A DNA stretch of 64,000 bases from Segetibacter koreensis DSM 18137 (GCF_000374045.1 NZ_KB893324.1:1-64000), one strand, 5' to 3'; shown: positions 47,001 to 56,534, counted from the stretch's first letter. Notes: a model not told the origin generated them from the sequence alone. Made by a program: numbers and translations.

Positions 47001-47458
47001 ATTTAACTGCCGCGTATGCAGGAAGTTTATTTGGCGGTGATCCTGAACGTGGAAAAAGAATTTTCTTTGGCCACGAGTCTGCGCAATGTATGAGGTGTCA
47101 TTCTTATGACGACATGGGGGGTAATGCAGGCCCACGTTTAAACGGTGTTGCATCAAGAATAACGCGAGCTCAAATACTCGAAGCGTTAATCAATCCAAGT
47201 GCCCGGCTTGCACCTGGCTTTGGCGTTGTAACGCTCAAACTTAAAGACGGAAAAACAACGTCTGGCGTGCTTCAAACGGAGACCAAAGACAGCCTTATAC
47301 TTAAAGCAGGTGACCGGCAAAATATAGCTGTAGCGAAAGGTCAGGTTGAGAAAAGGACCAATGCTGCCTCCAGCATGCCCGAGATGAGATATATACTTAC
47401 CAAAAAAGAAATCAGAGACGTGGTAAGTTTTTTATCTACGTTGAAGGAGAATAAGTGA
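44033..47458 (+). CDS. PVC-type haem-binding lipoprotein with NHL/beta-propeller, HEAT repeats and cytochrome c domain
   Basis: The ATG at 44033 gives 1141 residues with a lipoprotein signal (LIVVAVSATLPSCKQEE, Cys29); the frame is open further upstream but without a signal peptide. A propeller-like dehydrogenase region (about 75-490) includes KDKNGDGIEDEKTSLSHGYG and ASGLRNVHEFAFDEYGNLIS. HEAT-like repeats follow (about 520-960). The C-terminal cytochrome c domain has C-M-R-CH (CxxCH, Cys at about 1018) and a later SSMPEM methionine. The architecture is known from Planctomycetes and Bacteroidota. Substrate unknown; it is exported and probably passes electrons from an oxidised substrate to the haem. 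Confidence 0.8.
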   Translation: MINNIAAKKNLLNFLVLIVVAVSATLPSCKQEEAPDKKLKQMDTVRTAQLATSIESLVKPELADSLTLRLWGIDSLVVSPIAIDIDDLGRLYYTTTNRQKNSEFDIRAHPDWEIPSIQLQTVEDKRAFLHKELSPENSKKNTWLKDLNGDSSHDWRDMTVEKENVYRLEDINGDGVADQSQLVVDDFHDEVTDVAGGVLAHDDNLFVAVGPDLWRMKDKNGDGIEDEKTSLSHGYGVHIGFSGHGMSGVEMGPDGRIYWQIGDIGFNGTDKNGKKWEYPNSGVVARSNPDGSDFEIFASGLRNVHEFAFDEYGNLISEDNDGDHPGEKERLVYVVNGSDAGWRSNWQYGKYRDPDNNKYKVWMDEKMWMPRFEGQAAYITPCIANYVSGPAGFVYNPGTALSPKYKNTFFVAEFVGNPAQSGVYGFKLNPKGATFELGENKKVLGGILPTGMDFAPDGTLYVADWIDGWGTKSYGRIWKMDDKRGAALPQRTQTKALLAADFSKRKEDDLGSLLMNEDMRVRLKAQFELVKRGTDGATTFQKALAQTNNQLARVHAIWGISQLARQEEKYADLLLPLFRDNDPEIRAQAAKWLGDIRYKKAASNLIPLLKDTSSRARFFAAEALGRIAFEPAINPIIEMLKENNDVDTYLRHAGSLALARIGKADPIIALANNPYREVRIAAVVALRRMSHPGVSTFLNDKDEYIVTEAARAINDDLSIKDAIPALGNLLKNTRFTNEALIRRAINANLRVGSEEAMQNLVSYASASGNPAKMRAEAVDALSTWSKPSVVDRVDGRYRGVIQRDAAPLKNKAGNVLARLLNDKDSSVRVSAVKSINRLHISEASPALLALLKNDPKATVRVEALKALASMQDEHISEAIKRALTDKDKAVRIAGVDLIEKLNIPKDLMVSLLSNVINTKTPEEKQAALLTLGRLPVENSGKVFQNLLQQMDNGKLSSDVYLELADAIDSTRSPELISRFKQISSKLSKDDLTAAYAGSLFGGDPERGKRIFFGHESAQCMRCHSYDDMGGNAGPRLNGVASRITRAQILEALINPSARLAPGFGVVTLKLKDGKTTSGVLQTETKDSLILKAGDRQNIAVAKGQVEKRTNAASSMPEMRYILTKKEIRDVVSFLSTLKENK

Positions 47459-47811
47459 CCGGCAGAATGAGCAATTGATCTTGTTAGTCTTCGGTCTAAA
47501 TATTGGGAAGTTTAAGGGTGATTGTTTTCCTAAAGACATTATTCTTTAAGCTGTACCTTCTGAATTATGATGTAGCTTCAGCTATTGAAGTGAGAAGAAT
47601 CATTATCAACCTGGGAATTAACAGTTGACCATGCTACAATAAAAGACGGCTGTGTAAGTTTACTGGATTAATTGAAGTCAAATTTAAGAAAAGGAAGAAA
47701 TCTGTCGGTTGAGGCGGATACTAAAAAGTCTTGACAATTAAACGGTTGTCACTCTGTTGCTATAAGCAGTTACAATTAGTTCAGACTGCAAAAAAGAGAA
47801 CCGAGAAAAGC

Positions 47812-47838
47812 ACCTGATGGAAGTTTTCATCAGGTTTC
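47812..47838 (+). terminator. Hairpin, possible terminator
   Basis: ACCTGATG/CATCAGGT with an 8-nt loop is followed by TTC. In the preceding 47459-47811 there are short broken reading frames (for example around VRRIIINLGINS) that could be remains of a regulator gene, but no intact gene. Confidence 0.4.
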
Positions 47839-47893
47839 AACTTACTTGAGATAATTTTTAGTATGCCATTTGTCAACCCGATTTTAATGTTTT

Positions 47894-48202
47894 GCCCTTA
47901 TTGAAAAACATTTTAAAAACAGGTTCGCCGACCAGCGTTGGCTGATTTGCGACAGCCAAAGGAAGTATGGCATTTACTACGATCTTACTAAGGTTGAAAC
48001 AATACAGTTGTCATTTGACGAGCAAACCAATAATGGAAAAAACAGCGCCGTTATTGCCGATAAAAAAGAAAAGCTCTATCAAAAGTTGCGGCGACAATAC
48101 TTTACAAGTGTTAACATTGCCGCCGGGAAAAATATAAAACTCCACGTACAGCACATGCCCAAAAGGTATTGGAAGTTCTTACCTGAAAAGCGACCGCGAT
48201 AA
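47894..48202 (+). pseudogene. DUF4130 protein (radical-SAM repair partner), C-terminal fragment
   Basis: The frame without a start codon encodes ALIEKHFKNRFADQRWLICD, SQRKYGIYYDLTKVETIQLS, then FTSVNIAAGKNIKLHVQHMP and KRYWKFLPEKRPR. This is the end of the DUF4130 family, proteins usually encoded beside a radical-SAM putative DNA-modification enzyme. The N-terminal 60 percent is missing, and a TAA precedes the frame. Confidence 0.7.
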
Positions 48203-48424
48203 ATGTCATCTTATCGCTAAACGTCCCACAAAGTATCGAAGGCATTATGCTGGCAGGCATTGTATCAGGCAGCGTTATCACGAAATGTTTATGAATGCGT
48301 TGAACCGGTAAAAGGTGTTTTTTTCTTTTTTGGTTATCAGAAATTGTTTTTATGGCAACGATGTCTAATTGCATCTCTTCTGTCTGCTACATAAAAAACA
48401 CATCATTTATTACTCATCGTTCCC

Positions 48425-48463
48425 TCATACTCCACCTGCTCCAACCAATTTTTTGCCGACTGT
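48425..48463 (-). repeat. Non-coding copy of the polA 3' tail
   Basis: The minus-strand sequence (CAGTCGGCAAAAAATTGGTT then GGAGCAGGTGGAGTATGA) matches the last codons of polA at about 49663-49703 (VTVGKNWLEQTEYE) at roughly four of five bases, with one indel. Similarity continues weakly a few bases past the stop. The arr gene lies between the two copies. Confidence 0.7.
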
Positions 48464-48472
48464 TAAGTCAAA

Positions 48473-49216
48473 TCAATTAATGATCTCTCCTTTGTTATTG
48501 GCCAACTTTTCGCGCCATTGTTGAAGTTGCTCTTGTGTTTGTCTTACCCAGTCGGCGACTTCGCCAACGATTTTCAATGGTGCTTTGCTGCGGTAGGAAC
48601 GAGTTGGATTGCCCGGAAATTTTTTGTTGGTAACGTTTGGGTCATTTTCAAAACTTCCCATGGGCTTAACGATATAAACACGTTCACGTCCATCACCTTT
48701 AGCTAATGCTGCGGCAAGCCCCGCCCCATTCATCAGGGCTGTGAAATAAATGTGATTCATTATAATTTTTGAATTGTAGTTAGACTTGGACCCTGCCGTG
48801 AGCAAAGTGCCCACCTGCAAATCTGCTCTCGTTCCGTGATAAAAGGGACCATTGTCAGCTGGATTATCAGTGAATGAATTTGCTAACTCGTGATTCTTTT
48901 TTGCGTTGGCAAGGTCGTTTAAGTCCTCATAACATTTCGCAATGTTTAAATAAAGGGAAGGAAAAGCCGCCTTAACAGTGACATCATTTATTTTTAATGC
49001 AAACTGCATAGATGTTTCGAGCCATTTTAATTGGCCGTAAACATTCATTTGATGTCGAGCCACAAAATAAGCAGCAGTAAACTTTTCAAAGTCATTTGTC
49101 GCTTCGTTCCAGGCTTGAAGAAATAGTCTGCTCGCTTCATCGGGTTTGCCTTTTTCTTCCATGCCCATGCCTTGAACACACAGTTTTATTACGTGGTTGT
49201 TTGGATCGAATTCCAT
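48473..49216 (-). CDS. arr: Rifamycin ADP-ribosyltransferase with N-terminal TPR-like domain
   Basis: Of 247 residues, about 1-105 are helical with TPR-like spacing (GMEEKGKPDEASRLFLQAWN, LYLNIAKCYEDLNDLANAKK). Residues 112-247 are the complete Arr enzyme: FYHGTRADLQVGTLLTAG (His), MNHIYFTALMNGAGLAAAL (Tyr), GSFENDPNVTNKKFPGNPTR (Asp) and SYRSKAPLKIVGEV. The enzyme inactivates rifampin by transferring ADP-ribose from NAD. Classical Arr is about 140 aa, so the N-terminal domain is an addition. The gene lies between polA and a non-coding copy of its tail. Confidence 0.88.
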   Translation of the reverse strand: MEFDPNNHVIKLCVQGMGMEEKGKPDEASRLFLQAWNEATNDFEKFTAAYFVARHQMNVYGQLKWLETSMQFALKINDVTVKAAFPSLYLNIAKCYEDLNDLANAKKNHELANSFTDNPADNGPFYHGTRADLQVGTLLTAGSKSNYNSKIIMNHIYFTALMNGAGLAAALAKGDGRERVYIVKPMGSFENDPNVTNKKFPGNPTRSYRSKAPLKIVGEVADWVRQTQEQLQQWREKLANNKGEIIN

Positions 49217-49443
49217 TTACTGTTTATTTTAAAATCAATTTAGTTGCTTGTCCTTAGACTGTTAGAATGCTCCCAATGAAAGACAACTAACAGGGATCAC
49301 TGCCATAGCAGCATTCCGGTTACGTCAGCCGACCACTGAAACCGAATAACTAAAGTACAAAACATATTTTAGTGATCAACTATGCCGATAAAACCTAAAT
49401 TGTAGCCGCCCATCCGTTGTATTCCACAAGACGCCTACGGAGG

Positions 49444-49474
49444 CAAATGAAATGCAGATTTTGTCTCGCATTTG
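49444..49474. repeat. REP-like palindrome, copy 2
   Basis: CAAATG...CATTTG with GA/TC pairing inside, flanked by AGGC and AAAA like the copy at 1609-1640. It lies in the 49217-49653 gap upstream of arr, where no gene is visible. Confidence 0.5.
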
Positions 49475-49525
49475 AAAAACCAATCCTGCTTTTTTGAAAT
49501 TTATTCGATGCCAACAACTGCTACA

Positions 49526-49551
49526 GTACAAGCGCGGGACCTCGCGCGATG
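49526..49551 (+). repeat. GTACAAG-type dispersed repeat, copy F (GC-rich variant)
   Basis: GTACAAGCGCGGGACCTCGC followed by GCGATG keeps the ends of the 24-bp unit but has a self-complementary core (GCGCG/CGCGC). It is intergenic. Confidence 0.45.
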
Positions 49552-49653
49552 CTGAATTAAGACTCTCCTGTTAGTTACATAAAAACAAAGCAAACCACGG
49601 CAACGGACTATGGGGGAAAGTGAATAACATCACTTATAATTCATATTTATAAT

Positions 49654-52263
49654 TCACAATTCATACTCCGTCTGCTCCAACCAGTTTTTACCAACCGTTA
49701 CGTTCACTTTTAGTGGTACCAATAAGTCTGACTTCATTTCCATGATTTTGATAACCTCTCGAGCAAGCAGATGGAGTTCATCATCGGCAGCATCAAACAC
49801 CAATTCATCATGCACCTGCAGAATTAAACGCGATTGTAAGTTGTGATCGACTATGTACCGGTGAATAGACACCATAGCTTCTTTTATAATGTCGGCAGCG
49901 AGGCCTTGTATAGGCGCATTCACCGCCACACGTTCGGCGATCTTACGAGTCGTGCCATTTTTCGAATCGATGCCTTCGATATACCTGATGCGTCCATACT
50001 TCGTTTTGGTAAAGCCTCTTTCACGGCTTTCATTGATGGATCTCTCAAGGTATTTCTTTACAGAGGAAAACTCTTCGAAATAAGCGTCGATGATTTGCTT
50101 TGCTTCCTTTTGGGAGATACGTATTTGTGTGGCAAGTCCCCAGGGTATAATGCCATAAGCGATACCAAAGTTTACGCCCTTTGCCTTGGCCCGCATATCT
50201 TTTGTAACTGCGCTTTCGTCAACATGAAAAACGCGGCTGGCTGTGGTTGTGTGAATATCTTTTCCGCTTCTAAAGGTCTCCACCATCACTCTATCTTCGC
50301 TTAAGGCGGCAAGCAGGCGAAGTTCGATCTGGTTATAATCTACACTCAAAATACTGTAACCAGCAGCCGAAGGAACGATGGCTCTGCGAACTTCCCGGCC
50401 AGCATCACTGCGTATGGGAAGATTTTGAAGATTTGGTTCTGTACAGTTTAATCTGCCCGTACCTGAAATAAGCTGTGAAAAGGTTGGATGAATTTTATTG
50501 GTGCGGGCATCAACATATTTTGGCAACGAATAAACATACGTGGTAATGATCTTATTGAGTTTCCTGTAATTGTGCAAATAGGCTACAAAAGGATACTTTG
50601 GAGCAAGGTCTGCAACGTGCGGTTCAGCAGTGGACACCTGTCCTGTTTTTGTCTTTTTAAGTTCTGAAGAATCACAAATCGTTTGAAGAATCTCCGCTGT
50701 CTTCGATGGAGAATTAATGTTAAACTTCATTCCTGCCATTTCATACAATGTATTCTCCAGGTCTTTCAATTGTACCGAAAGTACTTTGTCAATCTCGATC
50801 AATGCATTTAAGTCAATCCTTATTCCATATAGTTCCATATCAGCTAAGACCGACTGTAGAGGCAGTTCAATTTCGAAGAGTAATTTGGAGAGCTCTATCT
50901 CATTGATCCTCCTTATTATCTTTTCATGTGCTTCAATTAATGAAGGCAAATAAGCTAAATCAGTATGTGGTGCGGCAACAGTAAATGCGGGTAACTGGTA
51001 CTTGTCTTTAATAAACGATCACTCTATCTTCAAGTCAGGTTCGAGCAGGTAAGCAGCAAGTGTCAGGTCGATCCAATGCGTTTTTAAGTGGATACCTAAG
51101 CGGCTGATAACTTTCAATAAGGGCTTTAGCTGCCAGCCAACTTTTGTAAAATGGGGCTGGTCTAGAAATTGGATAAGCTCCTTCCATGTTGCATCATCGG
51201 CGACAACCAATTCATGAATTGTTTTATTGCTGGCTTGCATTACAAACAAACGAACAGCATGCTGTTCTAAAAACCCGACTGCCATGTCTTTTGATGCGGC
51301 CACTTTTTTAAATGCCTCCAAACTTACTGGCTCAACAGCTACGTCCGATGTTTCAGATGCAGCATTTACATTCTCTACAGCATTAATAAAATTCAGCTTC
51401 GCCAACCGCTCCCTGATCTTTACGAATTGTAATTCTTCCAACAACGGCAGCAACTTGCCTTCGTCTGGCTTTTTTACTTTGATGTCCTCCCAATCAACGG
51501 CAACATCCACATCATCGGTTAAAATTGCAAGCTGCTTATTTTCTAACAACTGGTCTTTGTAGGCTGATATCGACTCTTTAATCTTCGGTTGCTTTATAGA
51601 TTCTAGTTGCCCGATCAGTTCTTCAACAGATTGATATTGTGACAAAAGCTGTGCAGCAGTTTTGTCGCCAATCCCCTTTACGCCAATAATATTATCTACG
51701 CTGTCACCTCTCAGGGCAAGGTAATCGGCAATCTGGTGGGGTGCTACGCCATATTTATTTTTCACGCCCTCAACGTCGAGGGTCTCCATTGTCGCTCCCT
51801 TATAAGCAGGACGGAAAAGAAAAATGTTGTCGTTTACCAGTTGTGCAAAATCCTTATCCGGACTTACAATAAAAACCGTGTAACCCAAGGCTGCGTCCTT
51901 TTTTGCAAGTGAAGCAATTATATCGTCCGCTTCAAGTCCTTCTTCTTTTAATACGGGTATTTGCAGGGCATCTAAAAGCTGCATTGCGTAAGGAAATGCA
52001 TTATAGATCTCTGACGGCATCTTTTCACGGTTTGCTTTATAAGTGGAAGATACCTCTACCCTACCTTTCGGTTTTGAATCAAGCGCCGCACCAACAGCAT
52101 CAGGTTTTTCCTCGGTTAATACCTGGAAAATATAATTGTAGAACACTAGCGTTGTTCGTGTGTCAATACCCGTGGTCGTGCCAAACGTTTTACCCATAGT
52201 CGCAAAATGCGCCCGGTATAATAAGGGCATCACGTCGAAAAGGAAGAGGCGTTTATCTTGCAT
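49654..52263 (-). pseudogene. polA: DNA polymerase I, split by one in-frame TGA
   Basis: The ATG at 52261-52263 opens a 5'-3' exonuclease domain (FLFDVMPLLYRAHFA, KEEGLEADDIIASLA, SPDKDFAQL, ALRGDSVDNIIGVKGIGDKT) and then a degenerate 3'-5' exonuclease domain. A TGA follows LEPDLKIE at about 51019. The same frame continues SFIKDKYQLPAFTVAAPHTD into the polymerase domain: motif A VDYNQIELRLLAAL, motif B RAKAKGVNFGIAYG, motif C QVHDELVFD, to 49654. There is no frameshift. The domains are otherwise well kept, so the mutation is recent, tolerated, or bypassed (two polypeptides, TTG start near 50949). An additional polA may exist elsewhere. Confidence 0.85.
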
Positions 52264-52544
52264 AGGGACAATATCTTGTTTGTAATTTATTTTTTGTAAC
52301 CAGCATCTGGAAATCTATTGGTCATCAGGAGGAGTGTCCTTCACCACAGTAGTACAAAAGCTACATTCAAATACCAACCGGAAACGGGCTCTTATCGTAT
52401 TCCGGGGTCTTTTTTTGTTTCTTTTTTGGACAAGCAAAAAAGAAAAGATGATCAACAACGGCAATAGCTTTATTATTCATTTAAAAGCATAAAGAGCAAA
52501 AAGCAGATTGCTTCGTTCCTCGCAATTTCCGGACTGATGAGAAG

Positions 52545-53459
52545 TCAGACTTCATTCAACATCCTGTGCATTTCCATATACTTTATCACTGCCATTTCTT
52601 TTGCTTTAGCTTCAAACATAATATCAATATCCTGCTCATACGTTTTTACCTCATCGTATACATAATCTGCATGAGACGTTGGCGACGAAGATGGATCCTC
52701 ATACTTTTTCTTAGAACTTGAGAAATGCACTACCGGTGTTATACCAGCCGGCCAGGTACCAATTGCTGCAAACAATGCTCCCTGTTCAGTTAGTCCACCT
52801 GTACAAAACTCATGATGAAAATAATCAAAAACAACAGGAATACCTGTTTGTTCATACAGCCACAGAAGATCACTAATGGCAAACATATTTGCCTTATCAT
52901 CGTTTTCGACAGTAAGCCTTTGTTTTGTAGTTGCGGGTAAGCGGACATAACTTTCAGCAAACCTTGCCCGGGCAGAAACCTTATCGCCAAACGCTCCGCC
53001 AACATGTATATTTATTTTAGCAAAGGGTGAAACAGGAAGGTTAAGCAGATCCATGATCTCAGCATGTTGCCGCAGCTCTTTAATTGTTTTGGTTAAAACA
53101 GTTGGCGTATTGGTTGCTAAAACATTAAATGGGCCTGGGTGAAAGGTGAGCCTGAGGCAAGCTTCCGCTGCTTTTTCCCCGCAACGGGTAAGAATAATTT
53201 TGATGGCTTCATAGTCCGGCAGGTCACTGATTTCATACTCGCTCATCCAGGGAATCATATCCGAGCTCATCCTGTAAAAGAGGATGTTATTCTGTATATT
53301 CCAATCAATAAACTTTTCAAGATCAATGAAGTTAGCTAGCGCAAGTTCTGATGCATAAGCTATCCCTTTCGCTGTGAATGTTGCCTTCATCATCGAACGG
53401 TTTACCACAATTTTCTGGGCGCCAAGTGTCAGGTTAATTGCTGCATATCCATATCGCAT
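52545..53459 (-). CDS. uvsE: UV damage endonuclease UvsE
   Basis: This 304-aa TIM-barrel protein of the UVDE family begins MRYGYAAINLTL. It contains FYRMSSDMIPWMSEYEISDL, LTFHPGPFNVLA, INIHVGGAFGDKVSA, the metal-ligand stretch LTVENDDKA, VVFDYFHHEF, and VVHFSSSKKK. It nicks DNA 5' to UV photoproducts. It lies downstream of a 690-bp AT-rich gap and near polA, which could fill the gaps it creates. Confidence 0.92.
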   Translation of the reverse strand: MRYGYAAINLTLGAQKIVVNRSMMKATFTAKGIAYASELALANFIDLEKFIDWNIQNNILFYRMSSDMIPWMSEYEISDLPDYEAIKIILTRCGEKAAEACLRLTFHPGPFNVLATNTPTVLTKTIKELRQHAEIMDLLNLPVSPFAKINIHVGGAFGDKVSARARFAESYVRLPATTKQRLTVENDDKANMFAISDLLWLYEQTGIPVVFDYFHHEFCTGGLTEQGALFAAIGTWPAGITPVVHFSSSKKKYEDPSSSPTSHADYVYDEVKTYEQDIDIMFEAKAKEMAVIKYMEMHRMLNEV

Positions 53460-54150
53460 ATAGTACCCCGTTAAAAATCATACCTTAATGAAACGCGTTA
53501 GACGAGGGCTATTTTAAGTTGTCTTAGTGTTTAAGGTTCTCTACATACAAGCGCGAACAGCTAAAAATTGCCTTCTTTTGATCAAATTCATTTTTTTAGT
53601 TTTTTTAAACCCTTTAATATATAAACATCAAATCACTAGTAAATTCATCTGAAACGGTAAATCAAACTGTCCGCGAAAGTTTTTGTAATATTGAATTTTA
53701 CTGTTCCGGCAAATGAAACAGATAAATAAAGAAACTTTCAAGTAGTAATAAAAGTTTTTTACTACGTTTTTTAATATTGAAATTAATAGTGTAAAATACA
53801 GAATTATTAAAACGGTACCTTTTAGGTTAAGAATAATATCGGCTTTGTTGTTGTACTCTAAAAAAGAAACGCAGCTGATATGGATCAACCTTTTTACAGT
53901 CTGAATAATTTATTTATTATGCATCTTTTTTAATCTTTTTACAAAGATGCCCTTCTTAAAAATTTACGTTTAAATTGTTTTTGTCATGCTAACAGAAGTC
54001 GAACAGCTGCTAGTTCAGGCGTTTCCGTTGTGAGCGGTGTGCTACACTTGTTCCTTATTTCGTAACTATAACCGGAAACCTTTCTGGCCCAGTTGTCTTG
54101 GGCTTTCGGCATAACGGCTTATTAAGTTTACACCTGTGGCAAATTCTTAT
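53460..54150. other. 690-bp AT-rich gap
   Basis: No gene seen. The stretch 53580-53950 is extremely AT-rich and without usable frames. Near 54086-54102 there is a short GCCCA/TGGGC hairpin. It separates uvsE from the cupin gene, both leftward. Confidence 0.5.
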
Positions 54151-54546
54151 TTACGGCTTATACTCTTCATCTGTAACCTTTTCCATCCATTCTACCATTT
54201 TACCATTTAGATTTTCCTGTATGGCTATATGTGTCATGCCATTTGTTGCTGTAGCACCATGCCAGTGCTTTTCATTTGGTTCAAACCAAACAATATCGCC
54301 TGGGTGAATTTCTTCGATTGCTCCACCCTCACGTTGCGTCCACCCGCAACCTGATGTCACAATTAATGTTTGTCCAAGCGGATGTGTATGCCATGCGGTT
54401 CTTGCCCCCGGTTCAAATGTAACGCTTGCTGCAGCACCTCGTCTTGCATCATTTGCTTCGAATAACATATCTACACGTACTGCTCCGGTGAACCAATCCT
54501 CCGGTCCTTTAGCTGAAGGCTTTGAGCCCATTCTTGTTATTTGCAT
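54151..54546 (-). CDS. Cupin-domain protein
   Basis: In this 131-aa protein the cupin motif 1, [20 protein letters not shown], has the metal-ligand histidines, and motif 2, [20 protein letters not shown], has the last one. It resembles the cupins of the R-mandelonitrile-lyase/carboxymuconolactone-associated type. The reaction is unknown. It follows the SDR and alcohol dehydrogenase genes in the same direction, so it may act on the same carbonyl compounds. Confidence 0.85.
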   Translation of the reverse strand: MQITRMGSKPSAKGPEDWFTGAVRVDMLFEANDARRGAAASVTFEPGARTAWHTHPLGQTLIVTSGCGWTQREGGAIEEIHPGDIVWFEPNEKHWHGATATNGMTHIAIQENLNGKMVEWMEKVTDEEYKP

Positions 54547-54649
54547 TGTTTATTGCTTTGTCCTCATCTTTTAATGGAAAAGATGGACTTGATGAAATAT
54601 AATTAGTAATTTTTTTGAAAGTTTAGAATTCGGGGTTGGTGGATGTAGC

Positions 54650-55426
54650 TTAATGAATATTATTAAAGCTAACTCCCGTAATCTGTTGACATAGTGCAAG
54701 AAATTTATCCTGTACCACAGCATCTGAAGCTGCTGTCAAGTACCGGTCTTGTTTTTTATGGTGGAAATAACAAGCACTTACTTTGGCTTCAGCATCATTG
54801 CTTACAGCCAGCCATACCTGTGTTTGAAAACCTTTTTCAAGATTGTCGGGAGCACCGGCACCGCCCATCTTTGTTGGTACCCAGCCAGGATCAATTGCAT
54901 TGGAATACACATCCGTCCACTTACGTGCTACAGCCATAGCCAGGATCACGTCATGAAGTTTCGTGTCAGAATAACTTACATGATGATTTCCATCATTTGC
55001 ACTAACCGGTAAATTGTTAAGGTTTGAATTACCTCCCCGATGCATTCCGGAACTCATGTAAATAAGACGTTTCGGCTTTACTATAAGACAGGTTAAGATA
55101 TAGGGCGCAAGACTGTTTACAGCAAATACTAATGGCAAACCGTCTTTACTCACACTATTTTTGGGTACGATATAAACCCCTGCGTTATGAATAACCGCAT
55201 CAAACTTTCCTGACGCATTGGCTTTTGAAGCCAATGCTTTTGTCTCCTCAATACTGGAAAGATCAGCCGTCAATACATCTTCAGCGCCAGGTACTTTATC
55301 TAATGCCTGCTTTGCCCTCTCTGCATTGCGCGCATGAAGCACAACCTGGTGCCCCAACTTAACTAATTCCCTTGCTGCCAACTGACCAAGTCCATCTGCC
55401 GATCCAGTGATAAATATTCTTGCCAT
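54650..55426 (-). CDS. Short-chain dehydrogenase/reductase
   Basis: This 258-aa protein has the NAD(P) motif FITGSADGLGQLAARELV, VIHNAGVY, the catalytic region MSSGMHRGG ... YSDTKLHD (Tyr-x-x-x-Lys), and NAIDPGWVPTKMGG. The start is 7 bp after the upstream dehydrogenase stop, so they form one operon. Substrate unknown. Confidence 0.87.
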   Translation of the reverse strand: MARIFITGSADGLGQLAARELVKLGHQVVLHARNAERAKQALDKVPGAEDVLTADLSSIEETKALASKANASGKFDAVIHNAGVYIVPKNSVSKDGLPLVFAVNSLAPYILTCLIVKPKRLIYMSSGMHRGGNSNLNNLPVSANDGNHHVSYSDTKLHDVILAMAVARKWTDVYSNAIDPGWVPTKMGGAGAPDNLEKGFQTQVWLAVSNDAEAKVSACYFHHKKQDRYLTAASDAVVQDKFLALCQQITGVSFNNIH

Positions 55427-55433
55427 ATATTGT

Positions 55434-56534
55434 CTAAGCCTGTTTTTTTAGAGATGCCATATCAATTACAAAGCGATATTTCACGTCACCTTTCAGCAAA
55501 CGTTCGTATGCTCCATTAATCTGTTGAATGTTGATCATCTCTATGTCTGACACGATATTATGCTTGCCGCAGAAATCAAGCATTTCCTGCGTTTCAGCAA
55601 TGCCTCCAATCATTGAACCTGCGAAACTTCTACGGTAAGGAATGAGACTGAATGCTGCAACAGGAAGCGGATGCTCAGGTGCACCTACCAGTGCCAGTGA
55701 ACCATCTACTCTTAGTAGGCTTAGGTAAGCATTGATGTCATGTTGTGCAGAAACAGCATCGAGAACAAAGTGAAGCTTGCCTGCATAACGGCTCATTTGG
55801 TCTTCATCTTTTGAGAGCACCACATCATCAGCACCCAAACGCCTTGCATCTTCAAATTTTGAACTTGATGTAGTAAATACAATTACTTCTGCGCCCATAG
55901 CTTTAGCAAGTTTTACACCCATGTGTCCTAAACCACCGATACCAACAATACCTACTTTTTTGCCGGGACCAACATTCCAATGCTTAAGCGGTGAATAAGT
56001 TGTGATGCCTGCGCACAACAGCGGTGCAGTAGCTGCCAAATCAAGATTTTCAGGTACGCGTAAAACAAAGCTTTCATCCACAACTATGCTTTCTGAATAA
56101 CCGCCATAAGTTTGTGTGCCCAAGTGTTTATCAGGCGAATTATACGTTCCGGTGTTTCCTTCTTCGCAATATTGCTCGAGGCCTTCTTTGCAATAATCGC
56201 ATTCGCGGCAGCTATCAACCATGCAACCTACTGCCGCCAAATCACCTGCTTTAAATTTTGAAACATAATTGCCAACACTTATAACTCGTCCAACGATTTC
56301 GTGACCCGGTACGCAAGGATAGATTGTACCATGCCACTCGTTTCGTACTGTGTGCAGGTCTGAGTGACAAACACCGCAGTACAATATTTCAATTTCTACG
56401 TCGTGAGACTTAGGTGTTCTTCTTTGAATATGTAACTGTTCCAATAGTGCGTCGGCTGCTTCTGTGCCAAATGCGTTTACTTTTTTTGTTTTAAGGGTAA
56501 TTACTCCTTCTGCGGTTGTTCTTACTGCTTCCAT
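55434..56534 (-). CDS. Zinc-dependent NAD(P) alcohol dehydrogenase
   Basis: This 366-aa protein carries the catalytic zinc ligands in CGVCHSDLHTVRNEW and GHEIVGRV, and the structural zinc cysteines in CRECDYCKEGLEQYCEE. The nucleotide motif is VGIVGIGGLGHMGVKLAKAM. It belongs to the YahK/cinnamyl-alcohol-dehydrogenase-like branch that reduces broad-range aldehydes with NADPH. It is the first gene of a three-gene leftward unit with the SDR and cupin. Confidence 0.9.
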   Translation of the reverse strand: MEAVRTTAEGVITLKTKKVNAFGTEAADALLEQLHIQRRTPKSHDVEIEILYCGVCHSDLHTVRNEWHGTIYPCVPGHEIVGRVISVGNYVSKFKAGDLAAVGCMVDSCRECDYCKEGLEQYCEEGNTGTYNSPDKHLGTQTYGGYSESIVVDESFVLRVPENLDLAATAPLLCAGITTYSPLKHWNVGPGKKVGIVGIGGLGHMGVKLAKAMGAEVIVFTTSSSKFEDARRLGADDVVLSKDEDQMSRYAGKLHFVLDAVSAQHDINAYLSLLRVDGSLALVGAPEHPLPVAAFSLIPYRRSFAGSMIGGIAETQEMLDFCGKHNIVSDIEMINIQQINGAYERLLKGDVKYRFVIDMASLKKQA

